Shown: positions 1 to 11,678 of the stretch, piece after piece
Layout of the letters: every line of letters starts with the position of its first letter
Numbering within the stretch: position 1 is the stretch's first letter
Assembly (NCBI GenBank): GCA_003640385.1
Contig: RCAB01000163.1
Coordinates: forward strand, 58,649-122,648
Reading direction: 5' to 3'
DNA length: 64,000 bases
DNA from: Setaria digitata
Lineage: Eukaryota > Nematoda > Chromadorea > Rhabditida > Setariidae
Notes under the pieces: generated by a model
What the model saw: only the letters and a program-made list of their open reading frames with translations
The model's database searches: none
What the model was told of the DNA's origin: nothing
Position numbers and translations under genes: made by a program

Positions 1-3000
1 CGATGTGGTTGGACAATGAAAGCTCCGATAGGGAAAGTGTTGGAAGTGAAGCTGGAAGATTTTGAGCTGGAAGCACCTGATGTGGAAACAGAGCGTTGTT
101 ACGATTATATTGTGGTAATTACTGTTAATGTTTTAGTAATAAAACTTGAAGCAAACGGAACCTGTTTCTACTGATTCTCCTCCGGGAAACATTTTATGTA
201 TCTTCTTATCCTCTTTGCTTATTACTTCATATTTAACAAAAAATTTTAAAATTCAGATTTATGATGGTTACAAAACGATATCTCCTATGCTGCTATCAAA
301 TACATGCAAGATTACAGAACAACTCCCTTTAATTATGAAGAGCTCTTACCGTACTTTGTACATCTATTTTGAATCTGATTCGGACAAAACTTTCCACGGA
401 TTTACTATAAAATTTCAAGTTATTGCAGGTATGGTATTTTACAGGTATTTTTGCTTCTGAAAAAAAAAAAAAAAAAACACTACAGAAACAACGCTGTATT
501 TTACTGCCTTGAAGTCGTTTTTTACTTCATTCTTTAATATCCGAGAGTGAGGTAGGGTAGGACTAGTTGCAGTTTCGACTCTTTTTTTTTTTTTTTGTTG
601 TTGTTGTTTTTGGGAAGGATAGTCAAGTCTACGATACCTTACGCTTGCGAATGAAATATTTCTTAATAACTTTTTTTTCTTAACTACTGGGAAGTTTAAT
701 TTTAAATCCATATCGATAGTTTAAATTCAGGTAGTTCTATTCCCTAATATGGTAAAAATACTGAAATATTTCTGAATTTCTGTTACAGCACCATGTGGAG
801 GTCGACGAATTGCAGCCACCGAGCCTGTTGAACTGCATTATGAAAGTGAAAAAAGTAAGATATAGATTTTCCACAGCTAAATATTCTTTTTTACTTTTTT
901 TGACAAATATTTGATTATTTTTCATCCCTTTGCTAGCAGTAATTTCTATTTTCATTATGATTTAAGATGCAACTTCTAGCTTAATAATTGGAAATAAAAG
1001 GCTATTCAACTTTAGTAAAGAATTCGTAAAAAAGAACCTAATAAATCAGAGATCAAGCGATTCAATGTATCACTTTGACAAATTTCAGCGCTTACACGGA
1101 CATTCCCGAAGCATGAACGTTGTCGCTGGATAATTTATTCGAAGGAGCAGATGCCCCTACATGTTAGCTTCAGGTCTAGCATTTCTTTCTCTTTAAATTT
1201 TTGTATTTCCAAAAATTTCGACAATTTTTCAATTTTTTGAAGTTCATATGGAAAATACGAAATAATACATTCCCTTTGTTTAAGAATATTTAATATTTTG
1301 TTATTACTTTTCAGTCAGTTCTCATTTCCCTCTCTAACTCCTGATTGTACCGATGAATATATGGAAATACGTGATGCTGGCACATCAGCTGATTGTCATC
1401 ATCCTGCTTGTCGTGATATCGGTAGTGGACTGCAAACTGTTCGATTGTGTGGTAATACACTACCGGCTGATTTTATTTCGGGAACAAGTGTTATTCAGGT
1501 GAAAATATTTGATTTTATGGAGTCGAAATACTTCTACTGATTTGTTAAACATATCAGAAAGACACTGAAATTTAATCTTATTTAATCTTAAAATTTGATC
1601 TTATTTTTCAAACAATTCAAGCTTCTTGCAAAAAATGTATTTAGCATATTTTTTTCTCGCCGAAATTATATTCAATAATTTCAGATAACAACGTCTGCAG
1701 TTCTGCAGAGTGAGCATACCGCCAAATTTCACCTTCATTACCAAACTCTTAATTGTGAATTTTCATTTTTATTTTCAATTCCAAAAATTCAGTCTAAAAT
1801 TTATTGCTCCCTCTAGAATGCTTCAAAATGCGGTAATTTTATGGATTGCCCACTCATTTCTTCTGGCTAAGAAAACATATATGAAAAAAATGAGTGTCAC
1901 TATTGGGAATTGTGTAAAGTATTCCTGAATATCAGTTTTTACAGCCTGTAATCGGACAATTGATACTCGGAAGTCAACGAACGGTCATATAACCAGTCCA
2001 AATTATCCAAATGCTTATGATCACAATAGCTCGTGTTCTACTACTCTGGTGACTTCTGATGGATATCAAATATTTTTGGTTTTTAAGGATTTCAAACTAG
2101 AAAAAATGCGACGTTCGTTTAATGGCCGATTATCCAGTTCTATCCGAGAAATGTTTGTCTCGATTTGCTCTTACTTCCTTTTTTGATTTCATTTTTAACT
2201 CCTTAACAGAAAATCAATTCCATATCGTTTAATGTGTTTAGATTAGAACGAGGGATAGCAGTTTCTAGAAATAATTTGCTCTAAAAGATATATTTGAATT
2301 ACTTAGGTTAACTGGTCGACGGGGTTTTGGACCATTTCAAAATGTTATTGATCAGTATAATGGCTTTTACAACAATGAATTTTGTGAGTATGACTATATT
2401 GAGGTTAGCCATTGTTATTCTGTAAAATGTTTTAAGCTATTTGTATCATATTACGATTTAAAGAAGCTATTTCATTAGAAGCTTTTAGTAGCAGTAGCAC
2501 AATTTGACATGGAATTAGCGTCAAAAATTTGTCATCATTACAGAAAGTTGATTTGTTTCCTGCAGTTCTCTTTGTTTAAGATCTGCATATTAAATTATCA
2601 TTCTGCTTTTCTAATACAAGTGATGATCTGAATGTTAATTTATCATCCTACTTTCCTGATACAGATTAGTGATCCTTTTGAAAATCGAACAGAACGATAC
2701 TGTGATTACAAATTACCACCTAGCTTCCTGAGTTCTAGCAATACGCTAGAAATCTATTTCAAAAGCGACAGCACGATGGCAAATGGAGGATACGATGCAT
2801 ACTATTACACTGTTAAGCCATCAGGTGGGAAGTGTGGATTTCAAGTTCTGATTCTCATGAAATGTTCTAAACTTTCTGTGTCTAACCTCTGAACTTGTAG
2901 TAGACAGCCCAGCATTCGTTTATTATGATTTTGGCGTTATAAGTGAGCCCCAAGGTGCAGTCACGAATATTGGATACCCGGGATACAAAAATCGACAGAG

Positions 3001-3897
3001 GATGAGGTATTTCATAAAATTCATCGATGACTGATCCCCTTAATCCTGTCTTTGTTATAATTTCGTAATTTCAACTTTAAATTTCCTTTTTTTTTTTTCC
3101 TTTCAACGATTCTCAATAGTTCGTGGATAATTGAGCAATCATTCAGGGACTTTCTTCATAAATCCTAACCTAAATTATCCAAATGACTAATTATTTGGGC
3201 AGTGACATTCAGTTTATTTTGTAATGTAATTGGTTGATTATATTATTAAGTGTTCTAAGCTTTAAATAATGTTACAGATGGAGAATCGCTCCACCAAATG
3301 GCCACAAATGTAAGCTAACTCTGTTAAAAATGGATTTTGGGAAGAGTATAAATGGTGAATGTACCGAAGGTGACCATTTGGTGTTCGGTGAGATCAAATC
3401 TGAAGGATTAGAGAATATACCACTCAATTATCTCCCATGCAGAGATGCTGTAAGAGTTTGTAATTTGATAATTTAACGTATTTATTTAATTTATTATGTC
3501 GCACATTTAAATTGAACTCAAAATAAGTTTTAATAGAAATTTGGTTTGTAGTGTAAAATAGTAAAACAGAAGTTAGGAATAACATCATGTAATATTAGGA
3601 GGAACTTCGTCAAAACTTTGTCAAAGTTCAAATTATTTTCCATTCTGTGTGTAACGTCTCAGTAAAATAATGAACTTCAGACATGTGGAAATTTATTAGA
3701 CGTGCCGAATATGAAAACTGGAACGGTTTACGTCCACGTGATGACTTGTATTTCAGGCAACCTTCCCGAAAGACATGTCTATCGAGCCAGGTACCTCAGT
3801 CCTTCTTGAATTCTACACTGATGATAATGTGGCTGATAACGGTAGCGGATTCAGAATCGAATGGAGTTGCGAGAATTATTATATCATGCAAGTGTGA
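1..3897 (+). CDS. Multi-CUB-domain extracellular protein, 3' part (5' end outside window)
   Basis: Translated exons give repeated CUB-type modules. One ends [19 protein letters not shown], another has [10 protein letters not shown] plus LCGNTLP, a third runs from [19 protein letters not shown] to LEIYFKSD and GGYDAYYY, and the last has [18 protein letters not shown]. The alternating Cys pattern, Asn-Tyr-Pro start and aromatic-Ser-Asp strand are CUB hallmarks. Exons I can place: 1-about 114, 257-428, 789-854, 1089-1173, 1315-1498, from 1684, from about 1946, from about 2310, from about 2664, from about 2905, from about 3278, and the last exon(s) from about 3683 to the TGA at 3895-3897. Most junctions are phase-consistent. 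At least four CUB modules are visible. CUB proteins are normally secreted or membrane-exposed and mediate protein or carbohydrate contacts. The signal peptide, if any, lies upstream of the window. No protease domain is seen, so the precise role is unknown. Confidence 0.85.
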
Positions 3898-5467
3898 TTG
3901 CAGCGATGTTATTTTTTTTGTGTACTTTCATTCATTTGTCTGTATCTAAGCTGACTACGAAAGGAAAATGGTCCCACTAAGCACTGTTTAACTTTGTTGT
4001 TTTTGTTTGTCTATTAAACTTTTTATTTTATAACATTAAAATAATATCCCTTGGATCACGTATCATCTGAATACAACGACGATAGTGAACTACAATTGTG
4101 AAAATCAGTTAAATTAAGTTTAAAATTGAGATTAAAAAACTAGATTATACCGATTAGATTGAATTTAATGGAGCCACTGTTTGACAGAAGAAAGCAACAC
4201 TTTGTATTGAAAAGTACGACACACTTGGATTTATAGGATTTATCTCCAAAGTGAGGTCCAAAAAATTCCATCTAAATAATGAGGTTACATCAATACGATT
4301 GTCCAGTTTGTTAGGAGACAGCAATACCTTGCTCGTATTATGGACTAATGAAGCTCAGGTTTCCCTTTATCCTTACTGACATATCGAAAAGTTCAGGCAC
4401 TACTTAAAACTTCTAGAATTAGAACTGAGGCCGAACTCTGATCTAGAAGATCTATCTCGAATATTGATACACTTATTTGATAGAATCAAATAATTGTCGA
4501 GAAATCCTAGACTGTGTTGAGAAACAATGCGAATAAGCATTTGAGGAGAACGATGTTTGAAATCATTTGCGACAAAAACGAGACTGTGAGACGATGCGTT
4601 CGCACAACGAGTAGGGCCGTGATGAGGCAGAGGCTAGGGCGCGCCTGTGTCCCGGTGCTATTGTCCGGTGGATTTCTTGATCGATGTAGTAGATTAATTA
4701 TCTGGATTCTCTTCATTCTCTCATTTTCTCTCACTATTTCTAGATCAAACTATGCTAAGATGAAATTACACATCGCAGAATTCTGCCAAATATTGCTAAT
4801 TAGTTGATTCAACATAGATTCTCCATATCTTTGATGCATTGTTAACTAGGAGAGATTTCATCACAGAATATATCCTTCAGTACCATCACGGTTGTCTGGT
4901 AATTTCTTGAAATGTTTTCTAGATAAATTGCCGAAACTTCTTCAGAAAGTTCTTTTTCTGAATATTTTACCTTTCTTTTTTAATTTTAACAGTCTTATAA
5001 GGTAATTTGGAACAGTGACTGTGTCCGTTAAGATAATTTTGGTAAACGTTAGATAAACATTATTCATAAGATCAAAAGATGCATTATATTTTTTTCCATT
5101 CATTGCAGGAAATTATTCTTATTTAATCCTTGCTTGTTTTCTTGTTCCATCTGATTATTCAGATATTGAGAAGAGCAAAATGAATTTAACTGAACTTTTA
5201 TGAATTTGCAGCTGTTCTTTACATATTTCATCAAGTCAAGATATTTTTTTACTTGAATGGTTCAAATTTTATATACCTGATGCTGGTTTAGGTCAGCAAG
5301 CGTGCACACACTTTATCTAATTCTTATTCTTAAATTATGAAAAAAGATTTCGAGATCTTTTTTTTATCCTTTTATCACTTTGTGATATCAACTGTCGCTG
5401 TTAAAATTCTTCCATTGAAGGACAGAGATTTTAACTGCTTCTATATTGCTTGATTATTTCCCTCAAG
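3898..5467. other. Intergenic, no gene recognised
   Basis: Between the CUB gene stop and the first methyltransferase start. Mostly AT-rich. A short GC-richer patch lies around 4560-4680 and is open on both strands (97 codons plus, 75 codons minus), but neither translation resembles a known family and I see no clear splice-linked continuation. Confidence 0.5.
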
Positions 5468-7437
5468 ATGTCATTTCCACCGAATACTTCAAATTCAATG
5501 CTCATTAATTACTTAAAAAGTAAGTACCATGCGAGAAGTGGAATTTAAAAAGTATGTAGATGGGATATTCACAATACGGAGATATGTAGATGTTAGTTTT
5601 GGACTCCGCTTGTTATTTAAACTTGTTGTGAAACAACAAACATTACTAAAAATTTGACTAGAGAGTGATATTAAGCGATAAGCCAATCTCTTTTTTAGCT
5701 TATATTGAAGATGTTGATCACATCTTGGAATAGCATAACTGAAGCCTGATTTTTGATTCGATCATGCAATCAGTGATTTCTGATGTCGCTATTATAGATT
5801 TTGGGGATATCAAGAGCGAAAGAGTTGAGGAAGTAATGTTGAGTGTTGATCGAGCTGACTTTTGTTCTCAGAATCCTTATCAAGATTGCCCGCAACAGAT
5901 TGGGTTCAATGCGACCATTAGCGCTCCTCATATGGTAGACACTTTCACACATAATTTTTATTCTCCAATAATTTTAATTCGTTTATATGTAGAAAGTATC
6001 AGTTTTTTGTTCCATTTTGAAAATTAAATGGTTATTATGGAGTTCTTTGGAAAAGTAGGTGTCAGCGCTTTACCATATATGTGCAAGAAGTTCATTCAGT
6101 TGCGCATCAGCAAAATTTGGTTTGACTCCATTTGATGTCATCTTTTTAATACTAAAAAATTAACACTGAAGCTATTTTTCTTTGGTAATTTGCAGCACGC
6201 ACTGGCATTAGAACTTCTGAAAGACTATTTGAATGATGGCGATAGTGCACTGGATATTGGTTCTGGTTCTGGCTACTTGACAGTTTGCATGGCTCTTATG
6301 GTAAGTTTTGGCATTTATGTTTTTGTCAAGATTCAAATATCCACTCAAATTTTGTGAAGTTCTTTCTATAAAAAAAAATTTGGTACTGCTGATTTCAAGA
6401 CGCTTACCTAAATAATTTGAATATGGACGCTTAAAGCTGTGTTGTTACTACATTACTGCATAAACACGTAACTACCAATTTTCTAGGTTGGTAAGAGAGG
6501 CACAGTGGTTGGCATTGATCACATCAAGGAATTGGTTGATCTTTCGATCAGTAATATTAATAAACATCATGGTAACCTGATTAGGGATGGGCGGATAACA
6601 ATGATTGTAGGTGATGGTCGTAATGGATACAGAGTTGGTGCTCCATATAAGGCTATTCATGTTGGTGCTGCTGCACCCAAACTTCTTCATACGGTATTTG
6701 ATAGTCATATGTTCAGCTTGGTTACGAAATTCGTCCTGGTGTTTTTTAACACTGACTCATTTTTATACCAGGAAATGTTCATATATTATTGTTAATATTT
6801 AGTAGATTGAAGATCGTCATTTCGGGAGATTTGAAATGTTCGCTCAAATTTTGTGAGATTCTTTCTTTAAAAAGAATTTGATACTGTTGATTTCGAGACC
6901 TTTAACAAAATAATTTGAATATGGACACTTAAACTGTAAATTAGTCACCTCCAACCATCAGGCAAATTCAACTACAGTTACTGATTTTTTTATGAGTTCA
7001 CTTCTCACTAAATTGTGCATACATATAAGTTTAGGTTCATTATCTCATAGTAACGGCGTTCTATGTTGAAAAAGTGCAACAAATGTACCAAAAGTTCAAG
7101 CACGAACAAACACTGATTAGTCACCTCCATCCATCAAGCAGTTTAACTGTAACAGTTTAGCGACTCATATTGCTTTTTTTGCAAGACGGTCTGTGTTGTA
7201 TTTTACAATGATCAAATTCAGTAGTGAAATTCAAACAAAGAAACATTTCAGTTGGTAGATCAACTTGCTTCTGGCGGCCGAATGGTTATTCCGGTGGGTG
7301 ATGCTTTCAGTGATCAGAAGTTTGTTCAGGTTGACAAAGATTTAAATGGTAATGTAAAAATTCAGGAATTATTTGGTGTTCTCTTTGTTCCCCTTACAGA
7401 TAAGAAATACCAGCTAGGTCGTTTGAAATTTAGATAG
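5468..7437 (+). CDS. Protein-L-isoaspartate (D-aspartate) O-methyltransferase, copy A
   Basis: Five exons join in frame: 5468-5519, 5798-5934, 6196-6300, 6487-6693 and 7252-7437, giving about 228 residues, the usual length for this family. The enzyme transfers a methyl group from S-adenosylmethionine to L-isoaspartyl residues of damaged proteins, starting their repair in the cytosol. Visible signatures are the substrate-loop [10 protein letters not shown] (across exons 2 and 3), SAM motif [22 protein letters not shown] (usually [10 protein letters not shown]) and [15 protein letters not shown]. The N terminus, [17 protein letters not shown], is diverged from the usual MAW start found in the neighbouring copy. 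The start was chosen because its 5519/5798 junction rebuilds the family segment before [11 protein letters not shown] second, better conserved paralogue follows 0.8 kb downstream on the same strand with identical intron positions and phases. Confidence 0.93.
6341..7170 (+). repeat. Dispersed direct repeats inside introns 3 and 4 of methyltransferase copy A
   Basis: About 97 bp at 6341-6438 (intron 3) recurs diverged at 6840-6935 (intron 4); both contain CTCAAATTTTGTGA and AATTTGAATATGGAC. A second short repeat in intron 4 occurs at about 6939-6987 and 7113-7170, sharing TTAGTCACCTCC and CATCA. Seen directly; origin (local duplication or small mobile element) is not determined. Confidence 0.75.
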
Positions 7438-8263
7438 CTTTCATTTCATTTAAAATTATGTCCGGAACAAATAGATTAATTTGGATTGGAATTATTTGAT
7501 GAAACTTACAGCTATTTAACGGAGAGTGGTTGGCAATAGAAGTGATTTTTGTCAACTTTAATCTTTGAACTTAACTTTTGTGTGCTGTAATTACTTAGAT
7601 TCTGGAAACCTTACTCATCTTCCATTTTCTTTTATAGTTTTCACTTATCTTCTTATTCCTTAAAATCTCAGTCCTTAAACTGGTGCTATAATTGGATGTA
7701 CTTATTTGTCATTCCATTTGCTAATTATACTAGAACTTCAATTACGTTATTTTTGCTTATTCATGCAGTATTACTACGGTGAACTGATCTGTCTAACTGT
7801 GATCCAGAAAACTACTGGTTTTCAAACTGATGTTAAATTCTTATTAGCTGTAAATAAATTTAATCAGTCTTTTTTGATGTAATTTCATAGTCCGTGTCTT
7901 ACCATTCATTTCAAAAGAAACTAATCACCTTTAAAGAGTATAACCAATATTTCTGTAAATCTTATTGAATGGCTGAAAGTAAAGATCTTAAATTTGTCTT
8001 ACTTGCAGATGATCGAAATGTTAGTACAGATGCTTTATTTGTGAGCTGTAGCGTATTACAAATTGAAGTGTTCTGTAGTAAATAACTGGGCGAAGAACGG
8101 TAATACGAATCGGTTTCTGGTTTCGAATTGGTATTAAGGAATCGTTAAAGGAAGATGGAACGACGATGGTTCATGAAAAGTTATTTTTTATAGTGTGTTG
8201 TGAAGTAAATCTATGAGGAGCAGAAATTGAAAGACGTTTTGCATTCATTTTTTGAAGAGAAAC
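7438..8263. other. Spacer between the two methyltransferase copies
   Basis: AT-rich, no ORF of note. It should contain the 3' UTR of copy A (TAAATAAATTTAAT near 7850 could serve as a polyadenylation region) and the promoter of copy B. Confidence 0.4.
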
Positions 8264-9860
8264 ATGGCATGGCGTTCGCATGGTGAATCAAATGTGTCAT
8301 TGGTGGAGAATTTACGCAGTTAGTTGTTTGGAAGTTTTCTTTTTTTAAGCTCACTATTTCTGTCGGTATCATCTCCCTAAAGAAAAGAAACAAATGAAAC
8401 TGTCTAGATGAAATATTTTTTCAACTTAAGGTTGAGGGAAAAGGCATTTTCAGGTTAGGCCGTTTACATAAAAATTTTGTGTTTTAGGAGTTAGACGTGG
8501 GGGAATTTGTCCATCATGATAAGATCTGAAATTACAAAGGGGATTCCAAAAATTTTTCCAGGAAATGGCTTATTCAGAGATGAGCGAGTTAGGATTACAA
8601 TGTTAAGAGTTGATAGAGCTGATTTTTGTCCACGAAATCCATATTTGGACAATCCTGAACCAATTGGCTGTAATGCAACGATTAGTGCGCCGCATATGGT
8701 TAGATTTATCCATTATTAGGTTATTCTAGAGGTTAAAAATTCATGCTCGAGTATGGTTTTGTAACTTATAGTTTCCAGTTCAAATTACATATGTTTTCAA
8801 AGTTTGGTTATTCTCAAGATGTAAAATGGAGAAAAATTTCACATCTTGGTAATAGTCAAAAACTTTGACATTATATTCGAGAAAGTAGCAGGTAACAGAG
8901 GATGAAAGCCAACATACTGTTGGACAGTTTTACTTCCTTCAGATGAATAGTTCACTTTTACTTTGCTGAGCTGAAGTATCATTTTCCTTGACTTAGTGAA
9001 TTTCAGCACGCTGCTGCACTTGAACGACTCAAAGATCATTTGACGGAGGGTGACAGAGCGCTTGATATCGGTTCTGGTTCCGGTTATTTAACAACATGCA
9101 TGGCATATATGGTAATAGTATTACTGAGCATATGAAAGATTTTAGATATTTGAATATTTTTATTTAATTTATGACTCACAGAATTTTTTTAAACAGATAA
9201 TTAAAGGTCGTTTTCCGGCATTGACATCATTTATGTTATCAGTGTCTGTATCACATATCTCTCTGTTTGGGTTTTGCATCTGAATCGGGCAAATTTCCAT
9301 AGAAATATTCTCTTTCAGGTCGGTCCAAGTGGTAAAGTTGTTGGAGTGGAACACATCAGACAGCTAGTAGATTTTTCAGTCGATAATATTAAGAAAAATC
9401 ACGGTAGTTTACTTGAAGGAAGAGTGCTTATAGTTGAAGGTGATGGACGCAAAGGTTTCCCACAGTGTGCCCCTTATAAAGCAATCCATGTCGGCGCTGC
9501 AGCACCAAATGTTCCTCATGAGGTGGTAGCTTTATATCTTTATTTGGTCTACATCTTCGCTCTATTCGGCAGTTAGTTCCGCTCCAAAACGATAAAAAAA
9601 AAAAAAATGAAATAATAGAGATTGTTCATTTTGGTTATGTTATTTGCTTTTTTACAAGTGAAGAAATTTTTTTATTTCAGTTATTAAGTCAGCTGGCTCC
9701 TGGAGGAAGAATGCTAATACCGGTTGGCGCAGCGCACAGTGATCAACGCTTCTTACAAATTGATAAAGATAGCAGAGGTCAGGTTACGGTGAACGATTTG
9801 ATGGGTGTAATTTACGTACCGCTCACTAACAAAGAGAGTCAGATAGGACAAGACCACTGA
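8264..9860 (+). CDS. pcm-1: Protein-L-isoaspartate O-methyltransferase, copy B (canonical)
   Basis: Exons 8264-8318, 8562-8698, 9007-9111, 9319-9522 and 9681-9860 join in frame to about 226 residues. The start [18 protein letters not shown] is the classic family N terminus. Signatures: [31 protein letters not shown] motif [22 protein letters not shown] with Lys where Asp is usual, and [15 protein letters not shown]. The role is repair of isomerised aspartate and deamidated asparagine in aged proteins using S-adenosylmethionine. Exon 2 (137 bp) and exon 3 (105 bp) equal those of copy A, and intron phases match, so the pair arose by tandem duplication. Copy B keeps the canonical N terminus and is the better candidate for the conserved single-copy orthologue (C. 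elegans pcm-1); that assignment is inference. Confidence 0.95.
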
Positions 9861-9918
9861 CAAGGAAACTTTATCTTCTGTAGTACGATATGATATTTTT
9901 ACGACAGCTGTTAGTCGA

Positions 9919-9959
9919 CTCGTCGGTCTTAAAGCATTATTTGCTTTAAGACCGATGAG
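9919..9959 (+). other. Strong stem-loop in probable 3' UTR of methyltransferase copy B
   Basis: Arms 9919-9935 and 9943-9959 pair over 17 positions, all Watson-Crick except one G-U, around a 7-nt AT loop at 9936-9942. It lies about 60 bases after the stop codon. It may be an RNA structural element, a small hairpin-RNA precursor or a DNA cruciform; the sequence does not decide. Confidence 0.7.
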
Positions 9960-9960
9960 A

Positions 9961-11678
9961 GCAGTTCTTTGGCGGTGATTTCAAGTAACTGATGTCCAGC
10001 TGATTTGGAAAGATCTTAAGAAACATATTTAAAGATTGGAATTGCTTAGAAACTCTTTCTCGCGCACATTAATAAACAATTCAGCTAATATCTGCAAGTC
10101 GTCCACTATTCCTTGCTCTTAAGATGTCGACTTGTAATTATTTTTTTCACAATTTTAAGATTTCTGAATGCTTGCAAAAAACGGCAACTAAACCACGCAA
10201 GTATCTGTATCTATACATCCATTTATTGCTTGTGCGAAAGTTCTTTTTATATCAGCTGTTGCCTACGTAATCTTTTAATTTACATATATTATTAGAACTT
10301 TGTGTTTGATTTTTCGAATTTGCGAAACTTAGCACCGAGTGACCAGTACTTTCAAAAACAAGCTGGGAAAAGTAGAAAATGTTTAGCTCATTTCTTTTCA
10401 GTAGAGATGCATCTGTGAGTGTAATTGAAAATTTTTTTAGCTCAAGGTATTGTAAGGAATTTTCCCCTTGAAATATCCTGAGATTTGTTTTAATAAATCT
10501 CGGATGATTGTAAAATACCAATAGTGCTTTCTACCCAAATATTCGCTTTAATTCTCCACGGTCCAAATATTCTCTCTACAGCTTTTCGATATCCATGCAG
10601 GTCTATTCAAACATCAAAGAACATTAGTGCTAGTATGTAGATGAATCTTAGTACAAGTTTAGGAAAATTTTCCGATAATTTTTCTTTTGGTAATCACCTA
10701 CCAATTGAAGTAGTGACTCGTAAACTTTTTGAGTGCAGGGGCTGATTGAACTATTAGTTTTTTGCTGTAGTTTTCCAATACATTCATGAATGGCCACATT
10801 TATACAATCATCCGAATGACGCTCGAGCTTTTTTCTTCATTCTCAGTATGCAGATCTCTTCTTGGCTGTTCTTTTCCATGATAGGCTGTGCAAAACTTAT
10901 GACTTGTTCTACTTTTTTCTGATTTTGTACTACTTCTGTATACTTCGCTGCAAAAATTTATGTATTAGTCATTTCAGTACTTCAGTGTCACGGTCATTTG
11001 CGTTTTTTATCTTTGCTTGGTGATAAAAATTCCTCAGCTCACTTTGTTTTTGGAAGTAGAACTACTATTCAACTCAGTTTACTCCTACCTGTATTTTTAA
11101 TGACTCCTTACCATGGAAATACCTTAGTTAGGGAAAAAAAAAATTTTAGGAGATGCTTACAATCTCTTTCATCATTACCAGCAGACATTGTTTTGACAAT
11201 GTAATATACATAGTCTCATATGAATACTAAGATCTGCTCTTCAGAATTTTATTGTAAGCTTTTCAAAGCAGTAAAGACAACGTAAGCGTGTGAATACAGT
11301 CCAGAGGTTTAAAAATGATCCCATAAGACTGCAAGATAAAAGATGGCAACTGAGTTAAATCGAAACAAATCGACTTAAACGATATGTCCTGAAGAAGGAA
11401 TGAATTTGTTTTCAGGTCTATTCCACAGCATCCATCAACTGCATAACAAATCGAGATCATAAACTGCTTCAGTTTCGATAGAGACCAGTGGACCACATAA
11501 TATATCAGAATTTGCAAGCATTTGACTGGCAGCCTCAAAAAATATGCCACTTTAACTAAAAGCATAAGAATGAGTAAAATTCTCTGAAAAGTGATAAAGT
11601 TATTTTACACTCTATTTAAGCAAGTTCTAACAGCTCACAGGTGCAACTGAGGTGAATAAGCGAATCCGATTTGCATGT
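9961..11678. other. Convergent intergenic region, no gene recognised
   Basis: Lies between methyltransferase copy B (+) and cofactor B (-). It holds only short ORFs on both strands that do not link by splice sites or resemble known proteins. 3' UTRs of both flanking genes must lie at its ends. Confidence 0.5.

Noticed and set aside
439..711. 90-codon minus ORF opposite the CUB gene
   Set aside because: Its residues come from A/T runs (poly-Lys, poly-Phe, poly-Gln); it lies in an intron of the CUB gene on the opposite strand.
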